From positions 308,158 through 372,157 of the forward strand of contig WOFQ01000032.1 of assembly GCA_012184525.1 (NCBI GenBank): a stretch of DNA of 64,000 bases, in the 5' to 3' direction. This DNA comes from Xenoacremonium recifei (taxonomy: Eukaryota > Ascomycota > Sordariomycetes > Hypocreales > Nectriaceae). The notes beneath the pieces are model-generated. The model was not told the origin of the DNA. It saw only the letters and a program-made list of their open reading frames with translations, and ran no database searches. Of this stretch, positions 12,114-20,312 are shown one piece after another (positions within the stretch are counted from its first letter, which is position 1; each line of letters opens with the position of its first letter). Position numbers and translations under genes: made by a program.

Positions 12114-13367
12114 TCAGTTGACCTGCGAAGCAGCTTGCGACAGCGCAATCTTCTTCCAGTGGTCACGCTCAGCCTCAAGCTTCGCGATCCTCTCCTCCAG
12201 GTCCTCAAGTCGCTGAGCCTTTCGCTCACGAGACTTCCGGGCCGCCAGCGTGTTTCGGGCACGCTTCATGGCAACGGTATCAGAGGGATCCTCGATGACA
12301 ATTGGAGGCAGAGGCTTGTCTCGCTTCCGAGCCGCGACACCGGCCACTGAAGAGTGACGGGTAGACGAGGTGGGCGAGCCAGCCGATCGCCGACGACCAT
12401 TACCGGATGATCGAGGGCTGTCGGTCAGTTCCTCCGACTTCTGAGCAGGCGAAGTCTCAACGCTGGACTGCTCAGGGACAGCAGCTGCCGTGGCAGTGTT
12501 GTCCTGGGGAAAGAGAGGGAACCAAGGGTCGGCGGCACCGTCAAAGTCGGTGGTTCCGAAGTTCGGCGAGACATCATACTCCGAGAACTGGGGAGACTCC
12601 CCGTACATCGAGGGAGATGTCAGGTGGGTCAGAGCCGCCGAGTTGGGAGCCGACATGAAGTCCGAGACAAGAAGATCCTGGGGCGAGATGGTACCCAGGT
12701 TGGAAACAGAGCTCGAGGCGCTGACATTTCCAAAGTCAAAGGCGTTGGAGATGGCAGGCGAGGAGAAGGCCGTGTTGGCCCCGCCCTCGAAGGCGGTGAA
12801 CTCTTCGAGTTCGACGTCTGAGGATGGTGAGCTACTTGATCTGTAATGTGAGGATGATGGAGACAAACCTGCAGCGTTCATCATCTTGGCGGTTTGTTGG
12901 ACACTACCGGTACTCTGGGAAAATAGAGGAACAGGAGGTCGAGCAGGACGGTTCTGCTTGTTCAAGGTGGTGGACGACTGAGGAGCCGATGAAGCGTAAA
13001 ACTGGTTGAGACGATTGGAGTTGACCGAAGAGGACGTTTGTTGACCGTTTGCCTGTAGTTGGATAACTCTAGGGTTCTGGGCAGCAGAGACGCGCTGACG
13101 ACGAAGGCGATCTAGATTGGCTGAGTTGTTGTTACCGAATAGGCTGATGAGCGCAGTCCGATTAGGGAGCTGATGCTGAGGTTGGTCGAACAAGACAAAG
13201 TCCTGCTGAGGCAGTTCGGGACTCTGAAGTTGTTGATGCGCGGGTGGTGCCGGCAGACTGGGTTGCGTGGAGGGAAGCCATGTTGACTGGGAATCCGTGG
13301 TGAAGACTGAGAAGTCTTGGCCTGAAATGTTGGCGGTTATAGGAGAACTCGAGCTGATGCTATTCAA
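12114..13367 (-). CDS. cpc-1: CPC1/GCN4-type bZIP activator; start unresolved
   Basis: Transcription factor of the GCN4/CpcA/CPC1 family, which activates amino-acid biosynthesis genes during starvation by binding TGACTCA. The C terminus carries the bZIP: basic region AMKRARNTLAARKSRERKAQ, then a leucine zipper LEDLEERIAKLEAERDHWKK. Upstream are family-like activation segments (EFTAFEGG, DFMSAPNSAALTHLTSPSMY, DPWFPLFPQD). The frame is open over 417 codons from 13367, but that point is a TTG. The first in-frame ATGs are at 12884 and 12881, which would give about 256 residues, near the classical CPC1 length. The 160 codons before them still look coding (QQDFVLFDQ, RPARPPVPLFSQ), so an upstream ATG exon joined by an intron is the alternative. 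A weak splice is possible, for example CAG/gtctga near 13673 to ctcag at 13443. Confidence 0.85.
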   Translation of the reverse strand: MNSISSSSPITANISGQDFSVFTTDSQSTWLPSTQPSLPAPPAHQQLQSPELPQQDFVLFDQPQHQLPNRTALISLFGNNNSANLDRLRRQRVSAAQNPRVIQLQANGQQTSSSVNSNRLNQFYASSAPQSSTTLNKQNRPARPPVPLFSQSTGSVQQTAKMMNAAGLSPSSSHYRSSSSPSSDVELEEFTAFEGGANTAFSSPAISNAFDFGNVSASSSVSNLGTISPQDLLVSDFMSAPNSAALTHLTSPSMYGESPQFSEYDVSPNFGTTDFDGAADPWFPLFPQDNTATAAAVPEQSSVETSPAQKSEELTDSPRSSGNGRRRSAGSPTSSTRHSSVAGVAARKRDKPLPPIVIEDPSDTVAMKRARNTLAARKSRERKAQRLEDLEERIAKLEAERDHWKKIALSQAASQVN

Positions 13368-13667
13368 AGCGGTGCTGAAGTTCAGATCGACCGAAAGGCG
13401 AGCTGAACGGGGGGGTTGAGTGGGGATGGTTGTTGTTGGGTCCTGAGACGTAATTTTGGCGGTTGGGGGGGAGAAAGCTCTGGGGAGAGTTGTTTAGAAC
13501 ATCTTGCTGGTCGCCTGAGGCGTGCGTGAATCTTGTATGTGTATTGTAATGAAGCTTTGGGGTTGGAGGAGAAGGGAAGAAAAGAGAAAGTGGCCCAGGC
13601 ACAGGAAATGGTGGGAATTTGTATTTTCTCAGGCAGCAACTTCTTGGTGGGACGCGCGAAGGGCCAA

Positions 13668-13730
13668 TCAGACCTGGCGGCTCCGTTTTGGCAGGAGAGT
13701 ACCAGGGTTGACTACCTGGGGGCGGAGCAT
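13668..13730 (-). promoter_or_regulatory. uORF of 20 codons in the cpc-1 leader
   Basis: The nearest strong upstream AUG reads 20 codons (from MLRPQVVNPG) and ends in TGA. The leader of Neurospora cpc-1 is known to carry small uORFs that delay reinitiation on the main frame; from memory the first has about 20 codons. A second upstream AUG at 13502 reads only Met-Phe-stop. A 39-codon frame at 13281-13162 would be a further uORF only if translation starts at 12884. If instead an intron starts inside this frame, it would be the first coding exon. Confidence 0.45.
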
Positions 13731-13846
13731 CGCTAACAGCACGCTGGCGAACTGCGCGTGATTGGCGTTAGCCGAGTCGCCGGGCAAGGGCGCACGCAGG
13801 TACCGATGGAAGCTGCGACGCCCTTCGGAGAGACAGGGGCCGCCGA

Positions 13847-13853
13847 TGAGTCA
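13847..13853 (-). promoter_or_regulatory. GCN4/CPC1-type site (TGACTCA) upstream of cpc-1
   Basis: On the minus strand the sequence reads GTGACTCAT, a near-perfect Gcn4/CPC1 element, 117 bases before the uORF AUG. Family knowledge: cpc-1 and cpcA autoregulate through such elements. Occupancy is inferred. Confidence 0.55.
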
Positions 13854-15037
13854 CACCAATTCACGCCTTTCCGAAACTGGCCTGGCCGGTGGTCCCGGTG
13901 CGACACGGCCAACGACGGCGCCCTGTAAGCGCAAGCCTGCGGGGGGAACGCTGCCACTGAAGGCGCTGCAAGTCCGCTACGAGTCCACTGCAATTCGACG
14001 AGAGAAACCCACTGTGCTCGCTCTAGCGCGCCTTTGCGTGCACAAGCGGAGGCCACCATCGAATGCGTTGATTACCAAACGGCGCCAGTGGTTGGTGATT
14101 TGCAGCGGATTACGGCCGTCGCCAGCAGCTGACGATGGCCGTGATGGAGAGGACGCGACAACGAACGCGTTCGACGGGCGTTGCAATATTGCGTTTGTTG
14201 GTTTGTCTGTTCAAACTCTGCTGCCGCGGCATCGAAAAGCGACCGCCATTTGTCGTCTAAGCTGTCTGCACGATGACGGCTGATCTGCCGCAAGTCTGTG
14301 AGTGCGAATGCCAACCGACCACAAGATCCCGTTTGAAACAAAGTCGGATCTCAGACACACGAGCAGCACGGTATTCGCCCGCTGAATCGCACCGTGCCTG
14401 ACCGAATCGCAAGTCCCCCAGCCAGGAAAGACAGCCTGCAGAAAAGCCCGGCCCAACCGCCAACCAACCATGCCGCGAATCCTCGGAGATGCATGCATGC
14501 GCAGGCCCATGTCCGTCCGGTGGCTTCGGCAGCCCACCCAGATGAGGACTGGATGCTGCAGCAGCGCCTCAATTCCGCCGACAGGGCAAGGAGAAGAAAT
14601 CTGGCATGAACGAAGCAACGGCATCTCTCGCTCGCTCGCTCGCCCTGTCTGATCGATTTGCTGCGGATGGCAGGACTGCGCCTCCAACAGCGCGGGGCAT
14701 GCGAAACAGGACACCAGTGCGATGCGATGCGATGCGGGTTGAAACAGCGAAACAAAAACAACCGTTACGGCTGGCCGTCGCATTCGTGGAACTTTTTGCC
14801 GTCTGCCCAGCGCTAGAAAAAGACGAGGCATGGACCGCAGTCCGGTGGTCTCCTTGCATCCCATCCCGGCGTGCCGCTTCAACGCTTCTCGACGACGATC
14901 GCCCCCCCCGGAGGACATGCATGGCTCGGCGTCGGAGTCGGAGTCGGAGTCTCTTCAACCAGCGTCTTACTCTCAGTCTGCTCTGCTCTGCTCGCATCTC
15001 GCTCGCTGGCCTCTCGGCTGCCGGCCACGCTCTGCTC
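13854..15037. other. Intergenic, cpc-1 upstream and CCDC174-like 3' side
   Basis: About 1.2 kb. Several overlapping open frames on both strands at 14.2-15.3 kb have Arg/Ser/Pro-rich, family-less translations typical of GC-rich chance frames. No gene supported. Confidence 0.6.
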
Positions 15038-16024
15038 TCAGTCCCCCAACCCGTCCAGGAAGCTGTCTGCCTGCCGCTTCGCCCGGCGCTCCGCCATGTC
15101 GCGCCGCCGCTGCTCAATCTCCCGCTTGCGCTGCTCCTTCTGGTCCTCCCTCTGCTTCCGCTGCTGTTCCGTCCGCTGCCGCTCCTCGTCCAGCGCCTTC
15201 ATCTCGGCCGCCCGCGTCTCCTTGTCCTGGCTGAACTTGTAGAACCCTGTGCCCTTGGTCCGGATCTCCCAGTCCGCGTCGTAGTGCTTCATCTCCGGCG
15301 GCGTTGCGCTGCGGTCCCGCCGTCGCGCCAACTCCTCCATCTTCTCTGGATCTTCGGGGTTGAAGGCCATTGACTGCACTGCATCGCCGTAGATCAGGTT
15401 CTCCGGCGCCTTGGGTCGCGCAGACATCCGTTCCAACTCTTCAGCCCCCAGAAGTCCCCGACGCGCTCTCCGTTCTAATCTGTCCTTTTCGGCTTTGGTG
15501 ACGCGACGGATTCGCCCAAATTCGTCTTCGTATTCGGTCATCTCACCACCGTCGTCTGCCTCGTCGTCATCGCTGCTCGTCAGATCCTCGTCTTCCTTGC
15601 CCTCTTCTTGTTGTTGAGCCCATTTCCGATCAAAGTCGACCAGTGGTGCCGCCTCGTTTTCCTTGGGCACATAATCGCCCCTCTTCATAGCCGCGTAGAG
15701 TCTCGCCTTCTCCTCCATCCTTCGTTTGGCCCTCGCAAGCTCCTGGGTTTCCTCCTCGGTTCCTGCGACATCCTTGAGCCTTAGCTTGTTGCTAGGCTCG
15801 TCTGATGATGGTGTTCCCTCTTTGCGTTTGTGTTTGCTTCCCTTGAAGATGTCGTCTTTGCGCTCCTTGGAAGGACGTGGTCGGCCTGATGACGTTGCCG
15901 CTGACGAGACGTTTGACATGAGAGATGTCAGCTGGGCTGTGAAATCCAGAGAGTTGGAGAGCGTTGTGCCTCGCTTCTGTTTCTTTGCTGGCCGCTGGCC
16001 ATAGAGGTTGGGGTCTTGAGGCAT
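15038..16024 (-). CDS. CCDC174-like (DUF4078) nuclear coiled-coil protein
   Basis: Intronless, 328 residues, highly charged. Family features read in order: an N-terminal Lys-rich segment (GQRPAKKQKRGTTL), a Glu/Asp-rich stretch in the middle, the EDEFGRIRRV segment, then near the C terminus DWEIRTKGTGFYKFSQDKE, the conserved block of this family. A long basic/acidic coiled coil (EERQRTEQQRKQREDQKEQR onward) closes the protein. Animal CCDC174 is nuclear and associated with splicing and the exon-junction complex; the fungal role is inferred from that only. The start is the first ATG (MPQDPNLYGQRPAKK). Its upstream region (about 660 bases) is shared with the divergent HOM6 gene. Confidence 0.82.
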   Translation of the reverse strand: MPQDPNLYGQRPAKKQKRGTTLSNSLDFTAQLTSLMSNVSSAATSSGRPRPSKERKDDIFKGSKHKRKEGTPSSDEPSNKLRLKDVAGTEEETQELARAKRRMEEKARLYAAMKRGDYVPKENEAAPLVDFDRKWAQQQEEGKEDEDLTSSDDDEADDGGEMTEYEDEFGRIRRVTKAEKDRLERRARRGLLGAEELERMSARPKAPENLIYGDAVQSMAFNPEDPEKMEELARRRDRSATPPEMKHYDADWEIRTKGTGFYKFSQDKETRAAEMKALDEERQRTEQQRKQREDQKEQRKREIEQRRRDMAERRAKRQADSFLDGLGD

Positions 16025-16681
16025 CGTGTTTGTCGTGAGACTATCTCGTCAATATGAGAAATGTTCGTCAGTCGTCCAGGGTCGATTAATGTTGACAGCG
16101 ATGTTTGGGCAGGTCACGTGGGGTCGTGGATGAATCCCTTCAGGCAATCCAGTTGCTGATGGTGATGGTTCCAGTAGTGTCCCGACTTGACTTCCGCAGA
16201 TGACCCCTTCGCTGCCTTGATATCCAGCCGGTCCGTCCTCCCGTGGAGGGTGGACTCGGCGAGAGAGTTTGTGAGCAGACGGAAAGCGAGGAGACTCGCT
16301 CTTTAAGTGTCAGAGAACCGGCTCCGAATGACTCAATCTGACTGAGTCCTCAGGCACTGATCCAGGTATCCCGAGGAAGTGGCAACAAAACCTCACTATA
16401 AGCTTTCAAAAACCGCTAGTCGAGGAGTCATAAACGCAAGTCACGAGAGTACGTGTTGTTGATGCCTTGCACAATTATTTGGTGGATGAATGTGATGCAG
16501 TCGAAAGAGGGAAGAACTAAAGCTCCGTGAACGGTATGGTTCACTACAGGGTAGGCTACGGCGGGGTTTGAATTCGGTGTTTGAATTCGAAAGTCTCTCC
16601 TCATTGCCCCGCCATCGGCATCTTCAAGATTGCGCAACTCTAACTCAAGCTTCAATTGCATTTTGCAGTACAGAGACAGCC
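16025..16681. other. Divergent promoter, CCDC174-like gene / HOM6
   Basis: About 660 bases between two divergent starts. It contains the TGACTCA element listed separately. No gene seen inside. Confidence 0.7.
16329..16335 (+). promoter_or_regulatory. GCN4/CPC1-type site (TGACTCA) upstream of HOM6
   Basis: The sequence ATGACTCAAT lies about 350 bases before the HOM6 start and is followed within 4 bases by TGACTGAGTC, a near-miss in opposite sense. Homoserine dehydrogenase is a general-control target in yeast, so a functional site is plausible but unproven. Confidence 0.6.
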
Positions 16682-17842
16682 ATGGCCGCTCCCAAGCAAG
16701 TGTTCATCGCCATTATTGGTACATACTACCTCATTCACACTTCGTCCAACCATTAGATGCTAACAATTACCTAAATCATAGGCGCTGGCGGTGTCGGAAA
16801 GTGCTTCATCAACCAGCTTCAGTCCCTTGCCGCCCGAAAGTCTTCACCCAAACTCACCCTCACCTACATCGCGACTAGCCGCAAGGCCCTCTTCAACGAT
16901 GACTACTCTGCTATCGCTCTCGACTCCGTTACCGATGCCCTCGCCGCATCTTCCAAGGCGCCTCTGGCTCTGCCCAAGGTCGTCGAATACCTCGCTGCCG
17001 CCCCCGCCAAGGTCGTCCTCGTCGACAACACGAGCTCTCAGGACGTCGCCGAATTGTATCCTCTCGCTCTGAGCCGAGGAATCAGCATCGTCACCCCCAA
17101 CAAGAAGGCCTTCTCGGGCTCTTACAAGCTCTGGCAGGACATCTTCTCTGCTGCTGAATCCTCCGGTGCTCGAGTCTACCACGAGTCGTCGGTTGGCGCC
17201 GGTCTGCCCGTCATCTCTACCCTGAAGGACCTGGTCGAGACCGGCGATAAGGTCACCAAGATCGAGGGCGTCTTCAGCGGCACCATGTCCTTCCTCTTCA
17301 ACTCCTTCGCACCCACCGAGGGTCAGGGTGGAAAGTGGTCTGAAGAGGTCAAGAAGGCCAAGGCCCTGGGATACACTGAGCCCGACCCCCGAGACGATCT
17401 CAACGGTCTTGATGTTGCCCGCAAGCTGACCATCCTGGCCCGTCTGGCTGGTCTCCCGGTCGAGTCTCCAACCTCTTTCCCCGTGCAAAGCCTGATCCCC
17501 CAAGAGCTTGAATCTTGCTCTACTGGCGACGAGTTCCTCGAGAAGCTTCCCGCGTTCGATTCGCAGATGGAGGAGACGAAGGCTGCTGCCGAGAAGGCAG
17601 GCAAGGTTGTTCGATTCGTCGGCAGCATCAACGCCGCCAGCAAGCAGGTCAAGGTTGGCCTCGAACAGTTTGATCGTTCGCACCCCATCGCCGCTCTCAA
17701 GGGCAGCGACAACATCATCAGCTTCTACACCGAGAGATATGGAAGCAACCCTCTGATCATCCAGGGCGCCGGCGCCGGTGGTGACGTGACGGCTATGGGC
17801 GTTACCAGTGATCTCATCAAGGTTCTGTCGCAGATCGCGTAG
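16682..17842 (+). CDS. HOM6: Homoserine dehydrogenase
   Basis: NAD(P)H-dependent reduction of aspartate semialdehyde to homoserine, the branch to threonine, methionine and isoleucine; cytosolic. Two exons: 16682-16718 and 16782-17842, giving 365 residues, the normal length for the monofunctional fungal enzyme. The nucleotide-binding glycine motif IIGAGGVGKC is split by the intron after the first Gly base. Other landmarks are IVTPNKKAFSG, YHESSVGAGLPVI, then EPDPRDDLNGLDVARKL, which carries the conserved Asp/Lys pair (D-x3-K) used in catalysis in yeast. The C terminus is GAGAGGDVTAMGVTSDLIK. There is no aspartate kinase domain. The gene converges on the small membrane-protein gene, with only 84 bases between stops. 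Confidence 0.96.
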
Positions 17843-17926
17843 ACGTCGTTAGATAACGTGGAAAAAATAAAACCGGCGTAGATCTTTGGTCATCTTGTCT
17901 CGTAGTGTTTGTGTGTTCGAATCGTG

Positions 17927-18268
17927 CTAGCATCGGATCGGAGGTTGTGGCTTGTCGATGCCAGTCGCAACGGCAGAGGCGGGGGTTCGGTCGGAGGCAG
18001 CAAGGCCTTTCGCATCATGAGTTTGCGCAGGACTGCTGTTCCAGTACATGCGCCAGACCCAGAGGAAGAAGTCCATGACGATGAGGAACAGAATGGGCAC
18101 AATGAACATGAGTCCAAGTCCGAGCTGATCCGGCGTCAGTCATTAGCGATTGAAGCAGCACGGGAGGCGACATACGCAAACCAGCGAAATGCTGTTGACG
18201 AGGAAGGAAGACGCGGCCATCAGGGAGCCGAAAGGGTTCCATGACGCGTCTGGGGACGACTGAGCCAT
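17927..18268 (-). CDS. Small (96-residue) membrane protein, unknown
   Basis: Two exons (18268-18176 and 18124-17927) with a gtatgt-cag intron of 51 nt join into a 96-residue protein. The N terminus is MAQSSPDASWNPFGSLMAAS, leading into a weakly hydrophobic stretch. One strong membrane span follows (LGLMFIVPILFLIVMDFF) ending in a Trp-rich interface (LWVWRMYW), with a hydrophilic tail after that. No signal peptidase site is obvious, so a single- or double-pass ER or organelle membrane protein is likely. I do not recognise the family. The splice pair and frame continuity support a real gene. Alternative: only the second exon is coding, from its own ATG. Confidence 0.65.
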
Positions 18269-19065
18269 CGTGGTGATTGCTTGGACCTGTTTGCGCGGTG
18301 ATGAAGATCATTGCTTGGAAGAAGTTGCTGCTGGAAGTTTAGGAGCTTGCTTCTCCCGATGTAACAGGCCCGGCCCGCGCTGGAGCTCCTTACACATGTG
18401 ATGTGGCCCCACTGGCATGGCCGCGGTGCCGGCATCTGATCAGGGTGAAATGAGCGTCATGGGAATCAGTTTGACAATTATGGAATATCGCTTGACAGTA
18501 TCGTCATTAGTGGAGAGATTTGCCTGGGAGGACGTCTGGAGAGATGGTGGCGTGGGTGCTTTGTCTGTGCCATGATAAGAGTACAAAGTCGTTTGTGTGT
18601 GCTAGAAGTTCATCATCACAGGGAGGACAGCTCTGGTATTATGTATTAGTTCAAGTCAATCCATGCATCTTATGCAGGCTATAAAATAATTATTTCTTCA
18701 GAGGGCCTTGCGTTGATACTCTGAATTGTCCGGTACGAACGTCTGGGCCGTAACGTTGTAGGTCAGGTAGGTGCCTCTATTATTACAATGGCTGCTCTAC
18801 AAACTTGAGCCACAACCGAATAAGATGGCAAACAAAGACCCGAAAACGAAGCCGCCTGATCCAATGAGAAGACATTAAGGTGTTGTAAGTCCTGAACCCA
18901 CAAGGTTGAAGGATGGCCATTCAAGTTACATCGAGGCGTTGCAGGTGGCAGGTGCGGCAGCCACAACCTCACCGCCTTCCTCTTTCGGTCTCACCACCAA
19001 AAAGTCAAGTCTTTTGCCAGTTCACATTCACATCAGAAAAGACATCCCCCAGATACCCAGCCACC
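18269..19065. other. Divergent promoter region before TRM8
   Basis: About 800 bases between the small membrane-protein gene and TRM8, which are divergent. Moderately AT-rich in the middle. No gene or repeat assigned. Confidence 0.6.
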
Positions 19066-19982
19066 ATGTCGGCGCCTTTGACCAAGAAACAATTTCGCGA
19101 CAGCTATCGCGTCGAAAAAGACCAGCATGGAAATGTCAAGCTTCCCCGAAAGAGGGATTACCGACAACGGGCGCACGCCAATCCTTTCTCCGACCATGAC
19201 TTAGAATAGTAGGTCCATGTGATCTAGGGATCAGATTTATACGTGGGATGCTGACTTTACGTAGCCCGATCTCGCCAGATCATATGGACTGGTCACCATA
19301 CTTCCCGCACTTTGTTCAGACAGGCTCATCAGAAGGCACGTCGCATCCGCCCCGGTTGAGCAAGGATGTTGAAGTTCTCGACATTGGTTGCGGTTTTGGT
19401 GGTCTTCTGGTTGCCCTCGCCCCCAAGATGCCCGAGACGCTCATCCTAGGTATGTCGAAATGGAGGGAGGAAGTTTCCTAGTATTAAACGCCCTCAGGTC
19501 TCGAGATTCGCATGCAAGTAACCACCTACGTTCAAGAGCGGATCAAGGCTCTACGAGCCCAGCACTCAGACACTCAGTTTCAAAACGTGGGCTGCATCCG
19601 AGCAAACGCCATGAAGTTCCTCCCCAACTTCTTTAGAAAGGGCCAACTATCCAAGATCTTTATCTGCTTTCCAGACCCTCACTTCAAGGCCAGGAAACAC
19701 AAGGCGAGGATCGTGTCAACATCGCTCAACTCGGAGTACGCCTACGCTCTACGGCCTGGCGGCATTGTCTACACAATTACCGACGTCAAGGATTTGCATG
19801 AGTGGATGGTGCAGCACCTCGACTCGCATCCGTCGTTTGAGAGGGTGCCGAAAGAGGAAGAGGAGGCTGATGAGTGCGTCAAGGTGATGCTCGTGGAGAC
19901 GGAGGAGGGCAAGAAGGTGGAGAGGAACAAGGGTCAGAAGTTTGTGGCATTGTTCCGGAGGTTGGAAGATCCTCCGTGGTAG
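19066..19982 (+). CDS. TRM8: tRNA (guanine-N7-)-methyltransferase catalytic subunit
   Basis: Catalytic subunit of the Trm8-Trm82 (METTL1-WDR4) complex that makes m7G46 in the tRNA variable loop. Three exons: 19066-19208, 19265-19449 and 19498-19982, giving 270 residues. After a basic N-terminal tail (KRDYRQRAHANPFSDHD) comes the conserved DHMDWSPYFPHF. Next are the SAM-binding motif EVLDIGCGFGGLL, GLEIRMQVTTYVQERI, and the family signature IFICFPDPHFKARKHKARIV, followed by the TDVKDLHEWM segment. The start has a good context (CCACC before ATG). Both introns are short and interrupt conserved blocks cleanly, which fixes the splice sites. Confidence 0.96.
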
Positions 19983-20312
19983 TTTTGAGGTCAGAAGAAA
20001 ATATACCGACGCCTTTGCGCAGTTAAATGACTTATAATGCGATTACCCAAATCAGTTGGATCACAAACCCCAAATGAGGCTTGATTAACGGTACCTTGCA
20101 GTCAAGGGTCCCGAGTTCTTGGGTTCTTTGACAGGGGTGCGTCGAGGCCGTATCAGCTACTTTAGCCTAGCAGCACCCACTGTAATCGATAAGGATGGGA
20201 CGGGAGACGTGACAGCACATCGCATATTATAGCACCCTCAGAGAGCTCTAGCTTTGAGACTCCTCTTAAACACCTTTCCTCAGACGATGCGGCTTCAGCC
20301 CCTGCGCTGGCG
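19983..20312. other. Intergenic TRM8 to MDM1-like gene
   Basis: About 330 bases: 3' untranslated region of TRM8 and leader of the next gene. An out-of-frame ATG at 20287 lies 26 bases before the chosen start of the next gene and would be a uORF. Confidence 0.6.

Noticed and set aside
14211..15373. Several 130-255-codon frames overlapping the CCDC174-like gene
   Set aside because: Antisense or alternative-frame shadows of a clear conserved gene and its GC-rich flank.
5956..19982. TRM7 and TRM8 as a tRNA-modification gene cluster
   Set aside because: They lie about 12 kb apart with unrelated genes between, and proximity alone is not evidence of a cluster.
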